From positions 14,396-49,602 of the forward strand of contig DZCQ01000019.1 in assembly GCA_022730285.1 (NCBI GenBank): a DNA stretch of 35,207 nucleotides, in the 5' to 3' direction. Every line of letters begins with the position of its first letter. Within the stretch, counting starts at the first letter, position 1. This DNA is from Flavobacterium psychrophilum (lineage in GTDB: Bacteria > Bacteroidota > Bacteroidia > Flavobacteriales > Flavobacteriaceae). The notes beneath the pieces were generated by a model. The model worked only from the letters and a program-made list of their open reading frames with translations. It made no database searches and was not told the DNA's origin. Both the position numbers and the translations under genes were made by a program. Shown here in pieces: positions 24,792-32,307 of this stretch.

Positions 24792-27071
24792 ATGAAAAAT
24801 ATATTTAGCATTATTTTAGTCTTTTCCAGCATATTTGTAAGTTCTCAAAACAACAAATTATGGCAGGGCTATTTTTCGTATAATTCTATTACAGATGTTT
24901 CTCAAAATACTTTGCAAGTTTATGCTTCGGCAGAGAATGCTTATTTTAAAGGTAATTTAAGCACTAACGAAAGTCAAAAAGTAAGTACTATTGATGGGTT
25001 AACTGGTCAGAATATAACACAAATTTATCATAGCACTGCATTTAACAAAACAATTATAGGTCACACCGATGGGCTACTAATTATTGTAAACGATACAGAT
25101 GGAACAATACTAAATGTGGTAGATATTGTAAATAAACCTTCTGTCCCTCCTAATATGAAAAGGATTAACCACATGATGGAGCATAATGGCAAACTATATA
25201 TTTCCACAGATTATGGTATTTCGGTATTCGACTTAAACAATATGGTTTTTGGGGATTCCTATTATATAGGCTCTGGTGGATCTAATGTTGCAATACTACA
25301 AACCACCATTAATAATGGATTTATTTATGCTGTTGCAAATGGATATGGTTTATTGAAAGGGAGTATTAGTAATCCAAACCTTATTGATTATAACCAATGG
25401 CTAATGGTTTCTAATGGTAGCTGGCTTAGTGTAGAGGCATCTACCAACACTTTGATAGGAATTACACTTTCAGGGGCAATGTATCGCTTTATAAATGACA
25501 ATCCTACATTAATAACTACTTTTTCTCAAATCCCGAAAGATACAAGATTTAATAATGGGAATTTTGTTGTGACTACCCAAAATCATGTATATAGATATAA
25601 CGACCTTTTGCAAGAAACAGCACATATTAATACTATTCAAGATTTTTCAGGAACTTTCACTTGTGCAACCTATATTGGAACCACCACCTATATTGGAACG
25701 CAAAATAACGGACTAATAAGTCTGTCGGATACCAATTCAAGCCTCTCCGAAAATATAACTCCAAATGGACCAGACCAAAATAAAATATTTGCAATTCAAA
25801 CCTATGCAAAAGGATTATGGGTGGTGTACGGAAATTATTCGTCTAGTTACAATCCATATCCGTTAGATTCATATCCTATAAGCAACTATCAAACAAGTAA
25901 TTCTAGTTGGAAAAGTATTCCATACTCCAATTTGTTAGGTGCGAAATCTATCGTTAGAATTGCAATTAATCCAAAAAATGAAAAGACAACTTACTTTGCT
26001 TCCTCTTATTCTGGTCTTTTAAAGTTAGAAGATGAAATCCCAACTACGATATATAACACTAGTAATAGCAGTCTAAATTCCATTATAGGGCAAGTTCCAG
26101 ATGATATAAGAGTAAACGGATTTGCATTTGATAAAGACGCTAATTTATGGTTAAATAATTCATTGGTAAACAATGCCTTACATGTTCTTAGAAATAATGG
26201 GCAGTGGCAATCTTATGGTTTGCCATGTAGTATGAATACGCTTTCAGATAGTTATGGAAGACTAATCATTGATAAGAATGGAACCAAATGGATATGCTCC
26301 AACAAAGATGGATTGATTGGCTTTAACGAAAAATATAGCAATAAATGCATAACCATCCGTGATGGAAGCGATCAAGGAAACCTTCCTAGCATAGATGTGA
26401 GAGCAGTAGCAGTAGATAACAAGAATAAATTATGGATAGGAACTAAATCTGGATTGCGAGTTTTGCCTAATGTAGATGCATTTTTAACACAAAATACTTT
26501 AAATACTAATTCCATAATTATACTTGAAGATAATTTAGCACAAGAGCTTTTATATCAGCAATTTATAACTGATATTGTGGTAGATGGGGCAAATAATAAA
26601 TGGATAGGAACTGCGGGAGCTGGAGTATTTTATATCTCGGCAGATGGACAAAAAACATTTAATGTTTTTACCAAAGAAAATTCACCATTGCCAAGCAATG
26701 TAATTAACGATTTAGATATTAACCCACAAACAGGCGAAGTATTTATGGCAACTGAGGCCGGTATGGTTTCCTTTAAAGGAAATTCAACTGCGGGTTCGGA
26801 AGATTTTGAAAATGTTGTTACTTATCCAAATCCAGTTAGACCGGAATATAATGGTGCTGTTTTTATAACAGGGTTAATGAATAATGCAAATATAAAAATA
26901 GCAGATATTGAAGGAAATCTCGTTTTTGAAGAAACGTCTAAAGGAGGAACCGTTTTATGGGATACCAAAGCTTTTGGAAGGCACAAAGTAGCATCTGGAG
27001 TGTATATGATTTTCCTTTCCTCGGAAGATGGAACCATCACTAAGACAAAAAAAGTGATGATTGTTCGTTAA
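24792..27071 (+). CDS. porZ: Type IX secretion system protein PorZ (two-propeller sensor-like)
   Basis: This 759-residue protein has a signal peptide (about 1-18). Many short WD-like and regulator-propeller repeats (LYISTDYGISVFD, LWIGTKSGLRVL, KWIGTAGAGVFYIS) form two predicted beta-propellers. A C-terminal beta domain (about 675-759, VTYPNPVRP to KKVMIVR) resembles a type IX sorting domain. This layout is that of PorZ, which at the cell surface presents anionic lipopolysaccharide to the PorU sortase so that secreted cargo can be anchored. It would serve export of cargo proteins, possibly including the amylase at 1-2027. TATATTTG at 24767-24774 is a likely -7 element. recO follows after 76 bases, a pairing I recall from other flavobacteria. 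Confidence 0.87.
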   Translation: MKNIFSIILVFSSIFVSSQNNKLWQGYFSYNSITDVSQNTLQVYASAENAYFKGNLSTNESQKVSTIDGLTGQNITQIYHSTAFNKTIIGHTDGLLIIVNDTDGTILNVVDIVNKPSVPPNMKRINHMMEHNGKLYISTDYGISVFDLNNMVFGDSYYIGSGGSNVAILQTTINNGFIYAVANGYGLLKGSISNPNLIDYNQWLMVSNGSWLSVEASTNTLIGITLSGAMYRFINDNPTLITTFSQIPKDTRFNNGNFVVTTQNHVYRYNDLLQETAHINTIQDFSGTFTCATYIGTTTYIGTQNNGLISLSDTNSSLSENITPNGPDQNKIFAIQTYAKGLWVVYGNYSSSYNPYPLDSYPISNYQTSNSSWKSIPYSNLLGAKSIVRIAINPKNEKTTYFASSYSGLLKLEDEIPTTIYNTSNSSLNSIIGQVPDDIRVNGFAFDKDANLWLNNSLVNNALHVLRNNGQWQSYGLPCSMNTLSDSYGRLIIDKNGTKWICSNKDGLIGFNEKYSNKCITIRDGSDQGNLPSIDVRAVAVDNKNKLWIGTKSGLRVLPNVDAFLTQNTLNTNSIIILEDNLAQELLYQQFITDIVVDGANNKWIGTAGAGVFYISADGQKTFNVFTKENSPLPSNVINDLDINPQTGEVFMATEAGMVSFKGNSTAGSEDFENVVTYPNPVRPEYNGAVFITGLMNNANIKIADIEGNLVFEETSKGGTVLWDTKAFGRHKVASGVYMIFLSSEDGTITKTKKVMIVR

Positions 27072-27115
27072 AATTTCGATGCAAATTAAGTAGCTAAAAA
27101 CCCGAATATTTTCTA

Positions 27116-27137
27116 AAGAAAATTTATAAATTTTCTT
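27116..27137. repeat. 22-bp palindrome between porZ and recO
   Basis: aagaaaattta and taaattttctt form a perfect AT-only-centred inverted repeat without a loop, just 11 bases before recO. It is too AT-rich to be a strong terminator and may be a protein site or a chance feature of AT-rich DNA. Confidence 0.35.
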
Positions 27138-27147
27138 ACTCTAAAAC

Positions 27148-27858
27148 ATGCAAATTAAGACCAAAGCAATTGTAATTTCGACCGTTAAATACCAAGAAAA
27201 AAGCCTTATAGTTAAATGTTATACATTGTCTGATGGATTAAAAACCTATTTTGTGCGAGATGCTTATTCTGGAAAAAAAACAAACCAAAAAGCAGCCTAT
27301 TTTATCCCATTAACCTTATTGGAGATTGAAGCAACCCATAAAAACAATGCATTATCTCTTTTTAAAGAAATTAAACTTGCACATAGTTACCAGACTATTC
27401 AAACCTGTGTAATTAAAAATAGCGTAGTGCTTTTTGTTGCAGAAGTTCTACATCTTTGTATTAAAGAAGAAGAACGAAACAATGGATTATTTACATTTTT
27501 AGAAACATTTTTGTTATGGTTAGATATAAATAATGAGGTGTATAACTATCACTTAATAGTGCTTTTAGAAATCACTAGTTTTTTAGGGTTTTATCCAGAC
27601 ACTTCTACCTTAAAAAATAGCTATTTTAATCTCGAAGAGGGTGTTTTTAGCAACTTTTTAAATGCGAATTGCTTAAGTGAACAAGAAACGAACTTGCTTA
27701 AAAATTTAATTGATTTGAAATTTGAAAATCCTCAAAAAGTTTTTTCTGTACATGAAAGACACACATTACTTAAAATTCTTCTACAATATTATGGAATACA
27801 CCTAGACGGATTTAAAATTCCAAAATCCTTAGAAATTCTAAAAGAAGTATTCTTGTAG
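27148..27858 (+). CDS. recO: DNA repair protein RecO
   Basis: This 236-residue protein has the RecO layout. An N-terminal OB fold (1-80) begins with KTKAIVISTVKYQEKSLIVKCYT and continues with LKTYFVRDAYSGKK. A helical C-terminal half follows (VLFVAEVLHLCIKEEERNNGLFTFLE, LLEITSFLGFYPD, RHTLLKILLQYYGIHL). RecO loads RecA onto SSB-coated DNA with RecR and anneals strands. The zinc Cys cluster of some RecO proteins is not present, as is common in this phylum. It lies downstream of porZ with no clear terminator between, so the two may be cotranscribed. Confidence 0.92.
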   Translation: MQIKTKAIVISTVKYQEKSLIVKCYTLSDGLKTYFVRDAYSGKKTNQKAAYFIPLTLLEIEATHKNNALSLFKEIKLAHSYQTIQTCVIKNSVVLFVAEVLHLCIKEEERNNGLFTFLETFLLWLDINNEVYNYHLIVLLEITSFLGFYPDTSTLKNSYFNLEEGVFSNFLNANCLSEQETNLLKNLIDLKFENPQKVFSVHERHTLLKILLQYYGIHLDGFKIPKSLEILKEVFL

Positions 27859-27933
27859 CCTAAAACAAATTATTTCAAAAAAAGCGAAATAAAAGAAATC
27901 GTTTTTTATACCTTTGCAACTTGAATTTTTTTT

Positions 27934-28386
27934 ATGAGCAAAATTAGAATTACCAAACAATTTTCGTTTGAAACTGGACATGCACTTTATGGATATGATG
28001 GCAAATGCAAAAATGTTCATGGTCACAGTTATAAACTTTCTGTAACCGTTATAGGAACACCAATTAGCGACCGAAACAATGTGAAATATGGAATGGTAAT
28101 AGATTTCACAGACTTAAAACATATTGTAAAGCAGGATATTGTAGATGTTTTTGACCATGCAACCGTTTTTAATCAAACCACACCACATCTAGAACTTGCA
28201 CAATTGTTACAAAAAAGAGGACATCATGTAATATTGGTAGATTATCAGCCCACAAGTGAAAACCTAATAATTGATTTTGCAGCAAAAATCACAGCAAAGC
28301 TCCCAGCAAACATTCAACTACATTCTTTAAAACTTCAAGAAACAGATTCTTCTTTTGCAGAATGGTATTTTTCTGATAATTTATAA
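27934..28386 (+). CDS. queD: 6-carboxytetrahydropterin synthase / 6-pyruvoyltetrahydropterin synthase-like
   Basis: This 150-residue T-fold enzyme shows zinc ligands His16 (ETGHAL), His29 and His31 with catalytic Cys25 (CKNVHGHSY). DFTDLK (58-62), the Asp74-His75 pair in FDHATVF, PTSEN (106-110) and the pterin-anchoring Glu in LQETDSSFAEWY complete the set. The CxxxHGH spacing is that of QueD, which makes the queuosine/7-deazaguanine precursor; a PTPS role in biopterin synthesis is possible. A segment around 85-105 (LELAQLLQKRGHHVILVDY) is longer than in short QueD proteins. TACCTTTG at 27909-27916 is a good -7 element 17 bases before the start. No other queuosine gene is near. Confidence 0.87.
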   Translation: MSKIRITKQFSFETGHALYGYDGKCKNVHGHSYKLSVTVIGTPISDRNNVKYGMVIDFTDLKHIVKQDIVDVFDHATVFNQTTPHLELAQLLQKRGHHVILVDYQPTSENLIIDFAAKITAKLPANIQLHSLKLQETDSSFAEWYFSDNL

Positions 28387-28460
28387 CAAATGTGGTTTAA
28401 AAGACAATTGTGTAGTAAGAGATTCTAAAAAACACATTTTGTACCAATAGAAAGAAATTC

Positions 28461-28865
28461 ATGAAAAAAATAGAACATCTAGGAATTGCCGTAAAAAGCA
28501 TAGAAAAATCTGCTATTATTTTTGAAAAATTATTAGGCACTCCTAGTTACAAACAAGAAGAAGTAATAAGTGAAGGCGTTATAACTTCTTTCTTTTTAAC
28601 TGGCTCTACCAAAATTGAACTTCTTGAGGCAACAACACTAGAAAGCCCAATTGCTAAATTTATAGAAAAAAAAGGAGAGGGAATGCACCACATTGCATTT
28701 GAAGTTGAAAATATACACAACGAAATAAGTAGATTGAAAAAAGAGGGATTTACTATTATAAACGAAATTCCAAAGCAAGGAGCTGACAACAAGTTGGTTG
28801 TGTTTGTACACCCAAAAGACACTAATTCTGTGTTAATAGAATTATGTCAAGAAATAACAAAATAA
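28461..28865 (+). CDS. mce: Methylmalonyl-CoA epimerase
   Basis: This 134-residue vicinal-oxygen-chelate protein is built of two paired beta-alpha-beta units. Expected metal positions are His6 (IEHLGIAV), Glu53 (KIELLE), His77 (GMHHIAFEV) and Glu127 (VLIELCQE). GEGMHHIAFEV and the C-terminal HPKDTNSVLIELCQ are typical of the methylmalonyl-CoA epimerase branch and not of glyoxalase I. It interconverts the two epimers of methylmalonyl-CoA in propionate/succinate metabolism; the mutase is not in the window. It follows the QueD-like gene by 74 bases and precedes a tRNA gene that has its own promoter. Confidence 0.9.
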   Translation: MKKIEHLGIAVKSIEKSAIIFEKLLGTPSYKQEEVISEGVITSFFLTGSTKIELLEATTLESPIAKFIEKKGEGMHHIAFEVENIHNEISRLKKEGFTIINEIPKQGADNKLVVFVHPKDTNSVLIELCQEITK

Positions 28866-28866
28866 T

Positions 28867-28897
28867 TTGGTTAATACAAAAAAAAGCAGTAATATTG
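28867..28897 (+). promoter_or_regulatory. Promoter of the CAT tRNA gene
   Basis: TTG (28867-28869), a 20-base spacer and TAATATTG (28890-28897, one mismatch to TAnnTTTG) lie just 13 bases before the mature tRNA 5' end, immediately after the epimerase stop. Confidence 0.55.
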
Positions 28898-28910
28898 CAA
28901 CCTCAAATTA

Positions 28911-28984
28911 GGTCCTATAGCTCATTCGGTTAGAGCAACTGACTCATAATCAGTAGGTGCTTGGTTCGATTCCAAGTGGGACCA
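28911..28984 (+). tRNA. tRNA-Met (CAT)
   Basis: A 74-nt cloverleaf has a 7-bp acceptor (GGTCCTA with TGGGACC, one G-U), and the anticodon stem ACTGA/TCAGT holds the loop CTCATAA, anticodon CAT at 28945-28947. The discriminator is A and CCA is not encoded. It lacks the unpaired first base and GGG/CCC anticodon stem of initiator tRNA. Elongator Met is most likely; an Ile2 tRNA (lysidine-modified CAT) cannot be fully excluded. Confidence 0.9.
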
Positions 28985-28997
28985 CAATATTAGATTA

Positions 28998-29030
28998 AAA
29001 AAGCTTTTCAAATAAGTTGAAAGGCTTTTT
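28998..29030 (+). terminator. Terminator after the CAT tRNA
   Basis: A 14-bp stem with one G-U pair (28998-29011 with 29017-29030), a 5-nt loop and a T7 tail begin 13 bases after the tRNA. Confidence 0.88.
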
Positions 29031-29093
29031 TTGTAAACAAAATGTTTAAAAAACATTAATTTTAACTTTTTTTCTTAAAATATTAAAAATTAG

Positions 29094-29124
29094 TTGCTTG
29101 TGTCAAATATTTTTCTTAACCTTG
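29094..29124 (+). promoter_or_regulatory. Candidate promoter of the PID-CTERM mini-protein gene
   Basis: TTG (29094-29096), a 20-base spacer and TAACCTTG (29117-29124, one mismatch) would give a leader of roughly 40 bases before the start at 29174. Confidence 0.45.
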
Positions 29125-29173
29125 CTAAGAAATTAAAACATAATGTTTTGTTAAAATTTTTACACAGTAACCT

Positions 29174-29398
29174 ATGAAAATTACAGCACAAAAAAAACGT
29201 ATTAGTGTAATAGTTTTATTACTAGCAACTTTGAGCAATTATGCAGCCCCTGTAGGTCCAAGTGATCCACCACCACCTACACCACCACCACCACCAGGAT
29301 TACCTATTGATGGTTCTATACTAGTGTTGCTTGCAATAGGAATTGTATATGGTTTTTACTTAGTAAAAAAGAAAAACTTATTATCTAGAAATAAATAA
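29174..29398 (+). CDS. Small proline-rich PID-CTERM sorting-signal protein
   Basis: This is a 74-residue protein in three parts. A Sec-type signal peptide (1-24) has Lys/Arg at 6-9 and a hydrophobic core. A short proline-rich spacer (26-41) consists of Pro with Ser, Asp, Thr, Val and Gly. The C-terminal tripartite signal is GLPIDG (42-47), a hydrophobic helix (48-64) and a basic tail KKKNLLSRNK. The end matches what I recall of the PID-CTERM sorting signal of Bacteroidota, recognised by an exosortase-type or other membrane sorting enzyme. After processing, only about 20 residues would remain. The gene is monocistronic, between two hairpins. Its role is unknown; it may be a scaffold for glycan attachment. 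No exosortase gene is in the window. Confidence 0.75.
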   Translation: MKITAQKKRISVIVLLLATLSNYAAPVGPSDPPPPTPPPPPGLPIDGSILVLLAIGIVYGFYLVKKKNLLSRNK

Positions 29399-29401
29399 TT
29401 C

Positions 29402-29462
29402 TACACATATATAAACAAAAGAGTCTGTATTTTATACAGACTCTTTTGTTTATATATGTGTA
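29402..29462 (+). terminator. Very long perfect hairpin after the mini-protein gene
   Basis: A perfect 29-bp stem (29402-29430 with 29434-29462) closes a TTT loop, only 3 bases after the stop. The inner part, AAAAGAGTCTGTA with its complement, alone would make a bidirectional intrinsic terminator. The outer, AT-rich extension is unusual in length and perfection. Confidence 0.85.
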
Positions 29463-29647
29463 TCCTAGATAAATCAAAAATAGTAATTAATTTATTTTAT
29501 TTTTACAATATAAATGTCATTTAAGAAGGTTTTTTATTTTTGTTGTGGATTAAATTATCTTTTAAGAACTCAAAAACTATTCTAATACGTGTTTATTAAT
29601 CGTTTTTATCGTTTTAAAAACACACTGAAAGCAAAAAATACAATTTC

Positions 29648-31096
29648 TTATCCGACACTACCTTCTAGCGAAATTTCTAATAATTTTTGTGCCTCAACAG
29701 CAAATTCCATTGGTAGTTTGTTTAACACTTCTTTGCTAAATCCATTTACAATTAGTGCAATAGCTTTTTCTGTTGGAATTCCTCTTTGGTTGCAATAAAA
29801 CACTTGGTCTTCTCCAATTTTAGAAGTGGTAGCTTCATGTTCTATCTTTGCACTAGAATTTTTGCTTTCTATATATGGAAAAGTATGTGCTCCACAATTA
29901 TTTCCCATTAATAAGCTATCACACTGCGAAAAGTTTCTAGAATTTTGTGCCCTAGAACCTATTTGTACTAGTCCACGATAACTATTGTGTGATTTTCCTG
30001 CCGAAATACCTTTAGATATAATTGTAGATTTGGTGTTTTTTCCCAAATGAATCATTTTAGTTCCTGTATCTGCTTGCTGATGATTGTTTGTAACTGCAAT
30101 GCTGTAAAATTCTCCGATAGAATTTTCTCCTTTTAAAATAACAGAAGGATATTTCCAAGTAACTGCTGAGCCTGTTTCTACTTGTGTCCAAGAAATTTTA
30201 GCATTTTTTTCGCAAATACCTCTTTTAGTTACAAAGTTGAAAACACCACCTTTTCCTTCTTTATTTCCTGGATACCAGTTTTGCACTGTCGAATATTTTA
30301 TTTCAGAATTTTCCATGGCAATTAGTTCAACCACTGCGGCATGTAACTGATTTTCATCTCGGCTTGGTGCCGTGCAGCCTTCTAGGTAAGAAACATAACT
30401 GCCTTCATCGGCAATTAGTAGTGTTCTTTCAAACTGTCCTGTTCCTGCCTGATTTATACGAAAATAAGTAGAAAGTTCCATTGGACAATGCACTCCTTTT
30501 GGAATATAGCAAAAACTACCATCAGAGAAAACAGCGGAATTTAATGCTGCATAAAAATTGTCTTTTTGGGGTACTACAGTGCCTAAATATTTTTGAACTA
30601 ATTCAGGATATTCTCTTATTGCTTCTGAAATACTCATAAAAATGATTCCCTTTTCTGCTAACGTTTTTTTAAATGTGGTTGCTACCGAAACCGAATCGAC
30701 CACAATATCCATAGCAACATTATTCAGCATTTTTTGCTCATCTATAGATATGCCTAACTTTTTGTACATTTCTAAAAGTTCAGGATCCACATCGTTTAAT
30801 GTTTTGTTGGGATCTATTTTTTTTGGGGCAGAGTAGTAGGAAATTGCTTGAAAATTAGGTTTTTCATAATGTACATTTGCCCATTCAGGCTCCACCATTT
30901 TCTGCCATGCTCTAAATGCTTCTAAACGCCAATCGGTCATCCATTTAGGTTCTTCTTTTTTCAATGAAATTGCTCTAACAATATCTTCATTTAGTCCAAT
31001 AGGGAATGTTTCTGATGCGATATCAGTATAGAACCCATATTCATATTCTTTATTTTCGAGTTCAACTTTTAAGTCTTCTTCTGTATATTTGCTCAT
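29648..31096 (-). CDS. sufB: Fe-S cluster assembly scaffold SufB
   Basis: This 482-residue protein has the SufB N-terminus ([37 protein letters not shown]) and a right-handed beta-helix core. Signatures include [40 protein letters not shown] (each part conserved), [14 protein letters not shown] and [21 protein letters not shown]. The C-terminal [22 protein letters not shown] region carries the conserved Glu and Cys. With SufC and SufD it forms the complex on which Fe-S clusters are built in the cytoplasm. The SufA-like gene lies 86 bases upstream on the same strand. No sufC, sufD or sufS follows; the next downstream gene is convergent, which is unusual. Confidence 0.96.
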   Translation of the reverse strand: MSKYTEEDLKVELENKEYEYGFYTDIASETFPIGLNEDIVRAISLKKEEPKWMTDWRLEAFRAWQKMVEPEWANVHYEKPNFQAISYYSAPKKIDPNKTLNDVDPELLEMYKKLGISIDEQKMLNNVAMDIVVDSVSVATTFKKTLAEKGIIFMSISEAIREYPELVQKYLGTVVPQKDNFYAALNSAVFSDGSFCYIPKGVHCPMELSTYFRINQAGTGQFERTLLIADEGSYVSYLEGCTAPSRDENQLHAAVVELIAMENSEIKYSTVQNWYPGNKEGKGGVFNFVTKRGICEKNAKISWTQVETGSAVTWKYPSVILKGENSIGEFYSIAVTNNHQQADTGTKMIHLGKNTKSTIISKGISAGKSHNSYRGLVQIGSRAQNSRNFSQCDSLLMGNNCGAHTFPYIESKNSSAKIEHEATTSKIGEDQVFYCNQRGIPTEKAIALIVNGFSKEVLNKLPMEFAVEAQKLLEISLEGSVG

Positions 31097-31182
31097 GGCA
31101 CTTGATTTTCCGTAAAGGGATAATTAGTAATTTGGGTGTTTTAATCTCTTATTTTAGCTTTAAAAAAACGATATTTTTGGGC

Positions 31183-31512
31183 TTAAAGCGAAAAAGATTC
31201 ACCGCATCCACAGGTTCTAGATGCATTTGGATTATTAAATACAAAACCTTTCCCATTTAATCCTCCAGAAAATTCCAGAATAGTTCCTAGAAGATAAAGA
31301 AATGATTTTTTTTCGACTGCTATTTTAATATTATTTGCTTCAAAAACTTTATCGTCTTGGTTAAGTATTTTGTCGAATTTGAGTTCATAAGACAATCCTG
31401 AGCATCCACCAGATTTAACACCTACACGAACATAATCGGTTGTAGGATTATATCCGTCTTCTTCCATCATTGCTGTGATTTTTTTGCTAGCAGTATCAGA
31501 AACTTGTATCAT
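31183..31512 (-). CDS. A-type Fe-S carrier (SufA/IscA-like)
   Basis: This 109-residue HesB/IscA-family protein has the three expected cluster cysteines: Cys37 (KSGGCSGLSY) and Cys101/Cys103 in the C-terminal CGCGESF. It takes Fe-S clusters from the Suf scaffold and delivers them to client proteins. It lies directly upstream of sufB and shares its promoter (31615-31645), which supports a SufA role; SufA and IscA cannot be separated by sequence alone. Confidence 0.93.
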   Translation of the reverse strand: MIQVSDTASKKITAMMEEDGYNPTTDYVRVGVKSGGCSGLSYELKFDKILNQDDKVFEANNIKIAVEKKSFLYLLGTILEFSGGLNGKGFVFNNPNASRTCGCGESFSL

Positions 31513-31614
31513 GCTATTTATGTTTTTTAGAGAAAATTTAGGAATAACAATCTGTTTATTTAGTTTTCAAATCAATTATATTTTGTATTATTTTGATTTT
31601 GTCTAAATAAAGAG

Positions 31615-31645
31615 CAAAGATACTTTATTTTAAAAGAATATACAA
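31615..31645 (-). promoter_or_regulatory. Promoter of the sufA-like/sufB unit
   Basis: On the minus strand, TTG (31645-31643), a 20-base spacer and TATCTTTG (31622-31615) match the consensus exactly. The leader to the start at 31512 is about 95 bases, long enough to carry regulation, but I see no clear iron-regulator palindrome in it. Confidence 0.7.
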
Positions 31646-31687
31646 ACTAAAATTATACTAAGAGTTAGTTCTATTTATTGTAAATGT

Positions 31688-32083
31688 TTAATAGGATTGA
31701 ATTTGTATAGGAACTTGGTGTATAACTCTAACTTTTTTACCGTCATTTTCGCCTGGAATCCATGTAGGAGAGCTTAATAAAACTCTTTTTGCTTCTTCCC
31801 CACAGCCAGAACATATATCTTTTTCTATTTTAACGTCCAATACTTTTCCGTTTGGTTCTATTACGAAACTCATTTTTATAATCCCTGAAATGCCTTCTAT
31901 ATCTGGTGTTTTAAAATTAGTGGATATAAACTTCATGAATGCTGTGTTTCCTCCTGGAAATTCTGGTCTAATTTCTACATCTTGGTATGTGATAGGAGTA
32001 GTTTTTATGGTATTTATTGGTGCTTGTGCCCAGAATACCTGTGTTGCAAAAAATGCAACTAGTATAAAGGTAATTTTTTTCAT
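31688..32083 (-). CDS. Secreted TonB C-terminal-domain protein
   Basis: This 131-residue protein has a cleavable signal peptide (1-20, ending FWAQ). One TonB-C-like domain follows (about 35-131): EIRPEFPGGNTAFMKFI, IIKMSFVIEPNGKVLDVKI, then EEAKRVLLSSPTWIPGENDGKKVRVIHQVPI. The domain is the part of TonB that touches outer-membrane receptors, but here there is no N-terminal anchor or proline-rich spanning region, so it would be free in the periplasm. A CSGC motif (Cys91-Cys94) lies in it. It has TAATTTTG (32121-32114) as a likely -7 element. The role is unclear: perhaps an accessory energy-transduction or binding protein. It is unlikely to be a full TonB. Confidence 0.8.
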   Translation of the reverse strand: MKKITFILVAFFATQVFWAQAPINTIKTTPITYQDVEIRPEFPGGNTAFMKFISTNFKTPDIEGISGIIKMSFVIEPNGKVLDVKIEKDICSGCGEEAKRVLLSSPTWIPGENDGKKVRVIHQVPIQIQSY

Positions 32084-32262
32084 ACTTCAAGAAAATAAGT
32101 TATTATATAATAACAAAATTAAATATTATTTTTAATAAAAAATAATATTTTAACATTTAAAGTCTTGGTAATTCAATTAATAAAATTATTTTTAGTGTTT
32201 GTGACAAAAAAACAAATGTTTTATTGTTAATAACAAATTGTTTAGCTATTTTTTCAATAAAA

Positions 32263-32288
32263 AAAGCCATTTGTAAAAGAATGGCTTT
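32263..32288 (-). terminator. Terminator of the FKBP gene
   Basis: A 9-bp stem (AAAGCCATT with AATGGCTTT), 8-nt loop and, on the minus strand, a run of T after the stem (complement of 32256-32265). It lies 20 bases after the FKBP stop. Confidence 0.82.
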
Positions 32289-32307
32289 GATTTTGGCTTT
32301 TGGGGTC

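Noticed and set aside
29589..29798. 69-residue plus-strand frame over the sufB 3' end
   Set aside because: Most of it lies antisense to the sufB C-terminus; it shows no independent coding signal.
30655..30672. AACGTTTTTTT inside sufB as another LacI-like site
   Set aside because: Only half of the palindrome is present, and it lies in coding sequence.
32121..32150. 13-bp inverted repeat of A/T only upstream of the TonB-C-domain gene
   Set aside because: It consists entirely of A and T and is likely a by-product of base composition; it would make a weak hairpin and has no clear role.
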